Origin: Capitulum mitella
Lineage: Eukaryota > Arthropoda > Thecostraca > Pollicipedomorpha > Pollicipedidae
DNA length: 64,000 bases
Reading direction: 5' to 3'
Assembly (NCBI GenBank): GCA_030062745.1
Contig: CP099840.1
Location: 29,763,006-29,827,005 of the forward strand
Shown: one piece after another, positions 21,530 through 32,300 of the stretch
Position numbering within the stretch: position 1 is the first letter of the stretch
Layout of the letters: each line of letters begins with the position of its first letter
The notes under the pieces: generated by a model
Database searches by the model: none
What the model saw: only the letters and a program-made list of their open reading frames with translations
Told to the model about the DNA's origin: nothing
Position numbers and translations under genes: made by a program

Positions 21530-22540
21530 CTACATGCTCTCGACGATGTCGGCTTTGAGCTCGGTCGTGGAGTTAATGGACACGTCTTCGGTAAGACCAT
21601 CGGACTGCAGCTCGGAGACGATCGAGTCTTCGGCGACGTCAATATCTTCCGAGATGCTGTCGTCGACATCGCCCCCGTCGGCACTGTCGGAAGTCGACGG
21701 CACCACCGGCGACTTCAGGCCGGGTAGCTGCGCGCTCCTTAGCGGCGGCAGCGTGCCCCGCGAGGTCAGGGGCGGCAGGTCACCCAGCAGGTGGTCCCTA
21801 GGCAGATCACCGTTATCTCTCCGCTTGACGGGCTCCAACTGCCTCGGCTCTCTGGGCGGCGGCTGGCTGGCCGGCGGCTGGCCGGGCGGCGGCTGGCCGG
21901 GTGCCGACTGCCTGGGCGGAGACTGACTGGCCGGCGGCTGGCCGGCTGGCGCCTGGCCCAGATTCAATCCGGTGCTCTTCAGCTTGGGCAGGCTGTCGAA
22001 GAACGAGTCCTCCTCCTCGGACGCGGAGCCGTCGCCGTTCTGGCTGGCGGCCTGCTCGGACTCGGAGCCGCCGGACGCGGTGCCGGAGCCGGAGCCGGAG
22101 CCGGGACCGGAGCCGGGACCGGAGCCGGCCGGCGGCCGCCGCTCGGCCAGCAGCGCCGTCAGCAGTGGCTGGCCGTCGGCCGGCTGCAGGCCGAGCGCCG
22201 CCGCCAGCCGCGGCCGCTCCTCGCGCCAGTCCTGCACGCCGTCCAGCTCGGCGTCCAGCACGGAGAGGGTGCAGTCGAGCTGCAGGCAGGCCAGCAGCTC
22301 GCGCACCAGCGCCAGGCTGCGGCGGCCGACCGCGTCCGCCGCTAGGCTGCGCAGCGGCGCGCTCTGGAAGCGGCGCGCGCGGTCGCCGTCGGCGCGGCCC
22401 GTCTCGTCCAGCACCAGGAAGACGCTGGCGCGCAGCTGGGCGCGGATCTTGGGCAGCAGGCCGTTGTTCTCCAGCGCCTCGGCCACCATGTCGCGCAGCT
22501 CGGCCTCGCACTCGTCCTCGGCCACCAGGCTGGTGCTCAT
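21530..22540 (-). CDS. CEP43: CEP43/FOP centrosomal protein (FGFR1OP homologue)
   Basis: A single open exon of 336 residues. Residues 10-135 match the FOP N-terminal TOF/LisH dimerisation region: ELRDMVAEALENNG (FOP ELRDLLVQTLENSG), RAQLRASVFLVL (KAELRAAVFLAL) and VRELLACLQLDCTLSV (VAEFLQFFNLDFTLAV). The middle is low-complexity Gly/Ser then Pro/Gln-rich, with the conserved SFFD motif at 179-182. The acidic C-terminus (SISEDIDVAEDSIVSEL) matches the end of FOP (EEIEEDLSVEIDD). FOP sits at centrioles and pericentriolar satellites, partners CEP350 and microtubule plus-end proteins, and supports ciliogenesis. Vertebrate FOP is about 400 residues and split over many exons; here the coding part has no intron. 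An acceptor-like CACAG lies eight bases before the ATG, so a 5' UTR intron is possible. Confidence 0.9.
   Translation of the reverse strand: MSTSLVAEDECEAELRDMVAEALENNGLLPKIRAQLRASVFLVLDETGRADGDRARRFQSAPLRSLAADAVGRRSLALVRELLACLQLDCTLSVLDAELDGVQDWREERPRLAAALGLQPADGQPLLTALLAERRPPAGSGPGSGPGSGSGSGTASGGSESEQAASQNGDGSASEEEDSFFDSLPKLKSTGLNLGQAPAGQPPASQSPPRQSAPGQPPPGQPPASQPPPREPRQLEPVKRRDNGDLPRDHLLGDLPPLTSRGTLPPLRSAQLPGLKSPVVPSTSDSADGGDVDDSISEDIDVAEDSIVSELQSDGLTEDVSINSTTELKADIVESM
21838..21960 (-). repeat. In-frame repeat inside CEP43 (GQPPx units)
   Basis: GCCGGCGGCTGG-type units encode repeated GQPPxxQ/SQPPP peptides at about residues 195-230. Length is probably variable between individuals. Confidence 0.7.
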
Positions 22541-25359
22541 GGTCAGGCTGTGTCACCACCGATCGACCATTCAGCACCTGATGAAACAGGACATGCATGA
22601 GCGCACCATGTGTGCGAATAAACAATGCACCACCCACACCCACCATGCTATTTAGCAAGCTTCTTGAAATGTGAGTTATCAAATGAAGTTCAATGCTGGC
22701 AGTCCATCCACATGATTCATTTATTTATTCATTCACTGCACAATATATCCCTACATGATCCACACCCTGTGATATTTGTGACAGTGACATTGACATATGT
22801 AACATGTGAGACATTTTTCTGCATTGTGATGTGGCTTGACATCTTCAGATTTACAAATTCCTTTTTTGATGCTGTTAAGTTCATTTTAATAATCCTCACT
22901 CATTTTCATAGTACATGTACCTGTAAGCACCACATGCAGGGACACAACACATATACTAAGTGCAAACTGAAAACATGATGATGAAATGTGTTCAACACCG
23001 AAAAAGTGGTTGTCTTGTTTTACTGACTTGAAGAGCCAAAACCAAGTACATTAAAGTACACAACAGACATCTAAAATTCCAAGCTCACGCAGGATTGCTT
23101 ACCGACTGATGTACTATGATTTACGAGAGACAGCAATGCAGTAAAACAATCAATGATGTTTACCAGTGCCCCTATGTCAAGTGAGAAGGATGAAATGACT
23201 ACAGAGCTATGCAATGGGAATTTAACTATGAAAAAAGTTTCAAGCTTATAAGTAATTAAAATGCCACTAATGAGTCTGTTTAGACAATAATGGTGGTCAG
23301 AATATGGTACATAATGTAAGTAATGTGGTAAACTAGCACTATGATCTAGTTAGCAGGCTGGTTCAGTTAGTTCTGCCAGTGAATGTTGTGTCTCATGCTC
23401 AATCTATGAGAAGCAACACAAGACTGTTTGCCCTCAATTTACCTTTATTCAAAAAGAAACTGTAGATATGCATCATTCACCCGCAAGCAAGCAGCATGCC
23501 AAACATAAGCACAATCATGCATGGTAAGCATAAAACAATGGCAAGCATGGATATTCACCACTGCAAACTTCCAATGGTAGCAACAGGTAGCACCCAAACT
23601 GTGATATAACCCATGCAGATACTGTGCTATTTGTCAGACCACAGTTAAAACAGACATTAGGCAGAAAACCCCAGCTTCCTCAATTTCCCAGGGTCAAATA
23701 CACAATAAAAGGCAGTTTGAATGCCTATGTCCTGTACCTTCCACCCTAGGTGCTTACTGATTCAATGTCTAATGCATTTATGTGACTGTCAGCAATAAAA
23801 GTCCCATGATAAAAACAGACAGCCACAATGGCTCAAAACCCAGCCTGGGAAACTACATCATATTTCAATGAAACCATGATGGGGACAGAATTAAAGCTGG
23901 GGACCAGTTGTAGGGAAGCCTGCAAAAACTGCAGGTGCTGTTTTTGTGAGATGTTTTAATGAGATGGCAAGGTCCATATTTTGGTAACTCAGAATGTTTT
24001 AAGCCTGCTGCCCTGCTGCCCTGGCAGCAGGCTAGACCAGGGCAGACCTGAGCCTACCATAATTTTTCTAATAAAGGAACAATAAACATGGAGTGGCATG
24101 GTTTGTCTACATTTGCTGCAACTGTGTCATACAGTCTTATGCTCCATTTACAAAAATGTCAAAAAACCTTATATTTGCTTTGTTAATAGCAAAAAAGGAA
24201 ACATTATGATCATGACACATGAAATACCAACTTGATAATAAGATAAACATGCATTAGACCTTCAGAAAAGACAACAGAAAACAGTGTAACATGCATATTA
24301 TGAGGCATTTCTTGTTGTGAAACATTAATTGATCCATTTCAGGGGAACATGAAACTGGCAAGATGACCCTGAAGTCCCTGCCATTATTACCTCTGCAACA
24401 GTCAAGGCATTAAATAGAAAAATTAACACAAAAAGGTTTCTGTTCCCTTGCCCACAGATCTAAAGAAATCCATCAGTTTCTTGAACACAAAAACAAGGCC
24501 CCAGGTGATATTTCACATTTCTCCCTTTCTGCATACCACTTTTGCCATCTATAAGATGCAGAAGAGTACATACACCTTCCTCTGAAGGAAAGAAATTGTG
24601 ACACTACTGGCATGGTTTCCAGAGGAAATGGAGTTATATTTCACTGCAAGCAAACATAACCAGAATTGGTGGCACCATCCTGTTTACACTGCCTTTGCTC
24701 CAAAGATGCCCTGTGTACTGCATAACATTTGATGACATCATCAGTAAATGATACTGGAGGCCACAAGCCCATGGAAGAACATTCACAGTGCATAATGTTA
24801 AATGTAATAACACAGGGCATACTACCAAACATGCAACCCTTGCACTGAGGACACAGCATATAATACTAGGCATGGTATCCTAGGTATAGTATAGGCATCC
24901 TAGGCACAGTATAGGATACTAGAGGCTGCAGGCCAATGAAGGGTGTGATTGGATTTGTTTCTGTCCAACACAGATTAGGTTGCCCATCTTAAAAGGCCAG
25001 GTTAGGTCAGATTAGGGTAGGCTGGATTGATTCAGGTTAGCTATGTTGTTAATCTTATTTCTTATTCATTCCTTTTGATTATAATGACATCATATGATCC
25101 AAAGTACCTCAGCCTTGGAAACTGCCCTTTTTGAATTGGTTACCAAAGAATCCCAGCACAAACCAAACAGACATGTGGCACAGTGGTCAGTGATGGTTGG
25201 ATTGACAAAATTTGGTATATGTTTCAAATTCTTCATCTTGAAATGACATTATGCAGCATTGTATTTGCCTTTAACAGTCTGTTGTATGATTTTTATGTTA
25301 CTTATCCTATATTTGCCAACAAATAAAAACTTGGTGGAAATGTGTTGGATGGCCAGGCC
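22541..25359. other. CEP43-ATAT1 spacer, CpG-free part
   Basis: No coding exon seen. From 23484 to 25359 there is not one CG dinucleotide, while TG and CA are frequent. It could be a 5' UTR intron of CEP43 transcribed from a promoter near 25.4-26 kb, but no exon proves this. Confidence 0.6.
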
Positions 25360-26321
25360 CGAATGAACGACCTAAAAATGGTTCTTGACCAACTTATCGA
25401 AAACTCCAAAAATGTCCCGTCCTTACTGACCTTAGCAACAAATCAAAGACCGTGACAGTCAAAACAATAATTTTAACACTTAGAACTGGCTGAGATCGAA
25501 CACCGCCGTGTCATGGCATCAGAATACACACACGCGAAAAATAGCAACAACCCCCATTCAAAGCCCGAAGAAGCAATGTGCAGCGCGATGTTTCACGTGT
25601 GGTAGACAAATATGAATGTTATGGCGCGTAAACATCTTGTGTGAAATATTTGAATAGTAGAACACAAAGTGACGTCAGTTGCTTAAAACGTAATCTTCTC
25701 GTGTTGTTATGTGGTAGCAATCTTTAACCTTAAGATGAATTGGATTTTGCGTTCTTTAAAACTCCGTGGTACGCTTCATCATGAAATTTGAGCAATCTCT
25801 AGAATATCGCAGAAAAGGGCCCTCACCCATTAGTTACGAACCCATTCCAATGAAAAACTATTTTATTGCGTGTACATGAAATAAAGAAACAAACGACTCT
25901 TATTTACTTGCACCAGCCTGCCGGAAAATTTTTAATGACGTCAGTAACAACTTGTTCTCAACAGCTGACACTGCTTCTTGTCAACTTGCGGGGAAAGAGC
26001 GAGGTCACCAACACCGCTATGAATGAAAGATTGTTGTCATTCGTCGCCGGGAGCCGAGTGGGGGCGTGGGTCGACACGTGACGGACTTAGCTGCATTTTC
26101 GTGGCTTTTTCGGCCCGCACGTCGGTCGTCTTGATTGATTTTAAACACCCCTACTTGTAAAATTTATAATGAACTTTCAATTTGCACTTGATTCAATTTT
26201 CCCTGAAGACCTGATGATGATAGGACGAGACCTGACTCCAAAGGTTATTGATGGCAGTCTAAATGCATCAACACCATCCGAGTACTATCGAAAAAACTAC
26301 TGCAAACTCGAGTAAGTACCG
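25360..26321. promoter_or_regulatory. CpG-rich island around ATAT1 exon 1, candidate bidirectional promoter
   Basis: CG dinucleotides return abruptly at 25360 and stop again at 26321. The interval holds the ATAT1 start codon and first splice donor. It lies between two genes transcribed away from each other. Its behaviour is that of an unmethylated promoter in a methylated neighbourhood. No TATA box is obvious. Confidence 0.65.
26169..26311 (+). CDS. ATAT1: ATAT1 exon 1
   Basis: The ATG at 26169 begins [15 protein letters not shown], matching human MEFPFDVDALFPERI, which fixes the start. The exon ends CTCGA|GTAAGT, phase 2. Confidence 0.93.
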
Positions 26322-29300
26322 TTTTGCCAACATGAACAAGAAATGCAAAGGCATGTGGGGTCTGCAGTGCATCAAAAGTTGTAGACATCAGGGTTTTTAT
26401 TGCATTTTGTGCATGTATTGTTCACATGCTCATTATTGATTTTCTCTAAAGTTGACTGGAATGCATTCTGTCTGGCCAAGTATGTAGTGGAGCCATTGTA
26501 AATGTTCATGTCAGCAAATTTCCTGTCAGGCTGATAAGGGTGCAGAATAGTTGTGGCAAGCAGCCATTTTTGTTGATTGTCTTGCTGTTGGCATTCAGCA
26601 TAGTGGTAATTCAAGAGGTATGTTCCTAAAGCTACCAAAAATGGCCTGAAACAAGGCTAACAAATAGAAACAAAAGATTGAAAGGTTATAATGCACTTGA
26701 GTCCACAGGCCATCTACAGGCCCATTTCTTGTATGCCCAAAGTAAAGTTGTGTCCTCTTTGCACCTAGCAGCAAGAAACCAATAAAGCTCTGCAGTTGTT
26801 GGAACCTTTTCTGTTTTGAATGTTTCTAGCTGTACTGGCAAAAGCAGTGAGATGTCTAATCATGGTAGTTGAGAAAAGGTGGCAAGCTGGCATATTTTGG
26901 TTCATTCTGTGCAGCACAGTATATTTTTATGTCAAACCTTACAAGTCAGCTTTAGTCCTACACCTTTCCTGTTGTCAGCCTGCAGACAATGTCTCAGGGG
27001 TCAACAAAATACCTGGAGCAGCTTCCCTATTGTTTATATTATCCCTATTGCTCAAAATAGGGCAGCACACTGACAGAAGGTATGCACCTGACCTACCTCC
27101 CAAAATGCAGTTTCTTACTAGATTTAGGCTGCTTTATTTTGTAATCTGCAAAATGTAAACTTAGTTGTTTACAAGAGTTTTCCATCACAGAAATGGGACT
27201 TGATGCATTTTACACAAATGTGGGACTATTGTCACTTGTCAAACAATGTTTCTGTAGAAAGATTACTGTGTTGATGTGGGCCATGATCCAACCCACTTCC
27301 CAAGAGCACACTGAGCTGCTCTGAGGTGAGCTGTGCTGCCCTAGTTTGCATAGTTCTGCCCCAAAATCTTTGACAGATGCCCCAAAATGAGTCCTGCCCA
27401 GCTGTGCTTAAATGAGATCTGGTTAGAATCTGCCATATTTCTCAGACTGATCTCATTTTGCATTTTATACACTTAAGATCAAGGTTGGGAAATGATCTCA
27501 TTTTGGTGTTGAAGAACACCAGAAAATGTGTGCTCTAAAACCATTTTATACTTCAAAAGTTTGATCTTGTGCCTTCATAAAAAATGCACTTTATCCATGT
27601 TGACAGATTTGTAACTCTGTAGGCAAATGACTGTTTTCATTTAGTAACAAGCAGGTATGATGTCATAACTGACTTACACTAAGAAAGCTGATTTAAACCA
27701 TTATTACTGTGCATAATTTTGTGCTCTGAAACAAAAGTTATACTCTGACACCAGGAACCAAAACTGAATTTCCAACCTTGCATAAGATTGTAATGTATTT
27801 ATCATTAATGTAATCCCCAATTAAAATCCCACATTTTTAAAGATGTGTATGTAAAAGATGCTGCTTACATGTATCACTGTTGATAAATGTGGAGAATGAA
27901 ACTATTAAGAAACAGCACAAAATCATTTGCAATGAAGTGAAGTCAGTGTCCTGTAGGGCATTATCTCTGAAGTTACTGGACCATTGCAATCATATCAAAC
28001 TTCCAGTGATAGCCCTGCATGGTGTTGTCTGGAAAAGTACTTCTTTGTCAAGAAAAAGGTGGCAGATCAGTGAGATGACATAAATACTATATAATCATGA
28101 ACCTGACCAGAGAAGATTTGACCTGTTGTGACTTTATATCAAGGATCTTATACAACGACCTCCCATGACCTTAAGTGACCTGAAACTGAATGGATATCAG
28201 CATTGTTGGTGTACATGATATGTACAAAGTCCTAAATTCTGTATGGTAGGGTAGGTTGTGAATAAAATGTGATGACATCCTACCTTCCCTTGATGATTAT
28301 TACAAAAGAAAAAAGATAGAACTTACCTTGACCTGTGGCCTGGTGATTGCCCTGGGGCTTAAAATGTTTGATGATCTGAGATCACACCATACAGGGCCGT
28401 CCATTAGTATTTGAATTGTTCAGATCCGTTCAGTAGTTCAAGAGATATCATGGTGAGGGAGAGGCTATGTTTGCACTGCCTTCAGTCGTTCGCGCTACGC
28501 ATGATGCCCCAGCGAATAATAGGTTAAGAGTGATATTGGTATGATTATGTTATCTTGACATCGTAGCTGGATTCCTTGTCATGCCAGCCGTGGAGAGTAG
28601 TGGGCAGTAAATGCTGCCTATTTTTATTATTGTCAATGCACAATGACCCATCATTCACCCCAGTCCTCTCAAGCTTCGCCAGTATTCGCTAGTTGGCCAC
28701 CCTCGGTAGCACAAGGGAAGGGCGTGGTACGACCCCCGGCCATTTGCAAACCTGACGTGCTAAGGCGACGAAAAAAAGACCGTGAAGGTGATATATTACA
28801 TAGATTGCAGACATTTTAGGTCACACTGTAGCCTTACAGGCGACTTCAGATGAGGTCATCTCAGTGGATTCCGGTTTTTATTGGATCCTGTGGGACGTTT
28901 CGTATAGGGGTAACCGAAAGGCGCTTGAAGGGGGTCAAAAACGACTTCAGACAATAGGGAAGTACTCAGAATACTGTTCACGTACAAATCAGCGTCTGAC
29001 CCCTCTGAGGTCGATAGAAGGTCAGAAAAGGTCAGTGGCCTTAATTCCTGGTTTTGACCTAAGACGACTGTAACCTAAGTAAAAATTACGTTGCGGAGGT
29101 CTCTGACACCGTGGATGACACTCAGTGAGACGGAGTGTCGTAAGACGCATAAAACGGTTCGTATCCGATGAAAACCGTCACCGTAACGAGATTTTCAGAT
29201 GACATGCACTCGAGAAAGAAATCGTGGATCAGTGACTTGTCGAGTTACTGAGCCCCAATTTTCGCACAATGTGTAAACAGATAAAGTGCCCAACTATGCG

Positions 29301-32300
29301 AAATTTCAGAACGATCAAAGCTGTCGTTCTGAAGCAACGTGCGGAAAGGCTGGGCGAAAGGTTTGAACCCGTTGCCCCCGTCCTAGCAAAGCTGAATTCA
29401 GTTCCGAGGGGACGAATTAAACGAATCCGAGCTGAAGACGAATCCGAGGGGACGAATGATGTCTGGAAGCATTATGGATTTGGGGCAGTCATCGATGGCC
29501 CTGATCGTAAACGTGCTCGGGTTTGATCACCTGTGGCCTTTGTTAAAGGAAGTGGTTTTTTTTGTCATGTCAACTTTGTTCCGGTTTGATAGTTATATGA
29601 TGTTCCTGTATGCTATTTTCTCTCGTTTTTGTTTCGTGTTGTGTGTTAGACTTTATTGTGTTCTGTTGAGCTAGGCATCTACTCGGCTCATTTCCTGGTT
29701 GCTCCCCAGTATTCCTCTAAATGCTGGCGTATTCTCGGTTGTCGCGAGTAGGTTAGGGCAAAGGTGCTGTTTTGCGCGTGCATTTCTATTTACAGTGAAA
29801 ACGGCCAAACGATTAAAAGTTAAGACGCCCTAGTTATTAGACAATAGCGGACCATTAGCCGGCGACTTCCTGAGGAGGACGTTCGGGGGGTGTCAGATGT
29901 CCCACCCCTTATTTTTCTGTACCGAATAACTCCGTAACCAAAGGGTGCAAGGTCTTCGAATTTTCAGTACTCTGCAATACGTCAGACGTCCACAATGGAA
30001 TATAAATGTTTTGTGATTTTACCGTTTTTTGTTTGTTTCATCTTTAGCGATGGAATTGTGCTGAGATGGGCAAAAGTGTGCAGTATATATCATTAATTGT
30101 TAGAAATGATTCTGTGTATACCACTCACGACCTTCCGCAAAGTTTTCGTACGTGATAATTATGAAGTGGAGTTTTTCAGATGTTTTGTTTTCTGTAAAAG
30201 CTGTTTGAAGATTTTCTGGTTCGATCACGAGTATTCTGAAGCGTTTTATGGGATTTGTGGCGTGCTTGGAGTTAAATGCGCCGATTAGACGTAATTGAAA
30301 TGACATATAATTGACCTTTTTGTATCGGTTGCCCCATATTGACCCGTGTGACCATTTTCGTCAGAGAGATTTGTCTGGGTATAATATTTGCACTTTTTCA
30401 TTTATTTATCTTGTGTTTAGGATGTCTGCAATCTCCGATTCCTACGCAAAACTGGCTTTCCGAATGGGTTGAAATATTGAAATTCCTCTTTACCCATGAC
30501 TTCAGATATTGTTTTGAAAGACAAAAACATTACTTACTTACCGTTTACTTAGCGAGGTTGGTCCATTGGCTACAGAGTTATTGGGTGGGGTCGTCTGACG
30601 CCCCCCCCCCCTTCCTCGCCCGAGCAAATGGAAGGTGGCGACATACCATAGGAGATGAGCGCTTAAAACATGTGGGCCAGATTTGTGCAAACAATGCAGT
30701 ATGAAGTAGCGATGCGGCTGGAACACTTAAGATGTTGAGGATTCGAAATTGGTGAGAGTGATAGTCTGAAACTGATATAGGTGATCGCTGTAAAATTTGA
30801 CAGTCTTATAGAAAAAACACCCGTCGCCGCCCTCGTTTCTTGTGTCGTTTGAAAGGAACCTTTGTGACTCCCAGAACAAAATTCCGATGTGTTGCCGTGA
30901 GGTCCGTGCTAACCTAGACGGTCGTTTTTATTCCAGTCCCTCCAGCCGTCTGGCTCTCGGCGAGGTGCTGGACATGATGGGCGCGGCCTCGGCGCGGGCG
31001 CAGGGACTGTCGCAGGTCATCACCACCATGGAGAAGCTGCGCACCTCGGAAAACCACGTCGTGTACATCATCACGGAAAAATATCCTGACAGGTACGTCG
31101 TCGACCCTCCAACCTGCCGTTCGCAATGCTTCGCGCGCTGCCGTTCCAAGCAGCGGTCTTCAGTCGTGTTGCGCAGAAACAGCAAGGACAGAGCGCAAAA
31201 ACACGCAGTAACGGCACCGAGGTGGCGGTAGGCGAGAGTCGGGAGCGGGCGGTCCAGGCGGCCCGGTCCCGGCCCGGGAGATTACGACATGGGGCCGGGC
31301 CGGGGGCGACCTTGCCCGGCTCAGTTCCGGCGCGCTCTCACGCCCCGGCCGGGGCCGCCGCCGCTGACGACTGATGGGTATCGGCGGCCTGACCCGGCCG
31401 CTGGCCTTGACCGGCCGTGGGCGCCGCGCGTGCGGAGGGCGCCGCGGCGGCTGCACCAATTAACGTGCGTCAGTGCCGCGAGGCGCCGCGCTTTTTAGGC
31501 CAACGACAGGTGATAGGACGCCGCCCGGCGCAGCAGCCACGATGGGCATGCTTGGGAAAACGTTCGAGTTACGATTGTCATGTGGTTAACCGCCTCTCGT
31601 CGTTTGGCTGCCGTGGAGCCGGTATGCAGTGGGAATAAGACGAGAACGCGATTTGGCGCGGCGATGGTGGAGGCGATCAGCCATTTCGTCGTTAACGAAA
31701 CTTTGATGGAACATCGCGGATTCATGTGAAGAGTATCGACATTTATTTTTTTTTCTTTTAAGAAACGGCATCATGGAATGAATGAACGAAGACAGTTGGC
31801 AGTGTGTAGCGGATTTCCTTAGATGTAGTCCGAGCAACAGCCAGTCCGATGCAAATCTCGCTGGGGATGATGGGGGTGCAGCGTATCTTGTCTACAAAGC
31901 TTGGAGCCCTTTTCCATGTGTTGAAACGCATTGGTCCAATTATGTCTCCGTCTGTGCCTGGTTGCGGAGCTGCCTGGTATTGATTAGCTGTCGCAGTTTA
32001 TTTTGGAAGACGCATTTGAGTTGCGCATGGTCAGCGTATATGGTTACAAAACATACAAAGTTGCTGCCAGTGACACGGAAACGTAGAAGGCAAAGACATC
32101 GTGACCAAACGGGCCATCATTGAAATGAAAATGAACTCACTAACTCCCGATTTGTATCCGTCTGTTACGTCACCGTGGGAGAATGCATTTCTGTTCTGGC
32201 GCTTGATGGGGTCCGGGGCGGAGCCGTGTCGTGTTGACGCGCCGTTGCCGATTCTGCTTCCTGGCGCGGTCACGAGCGACATCAGGTCATTGAGCGAATG

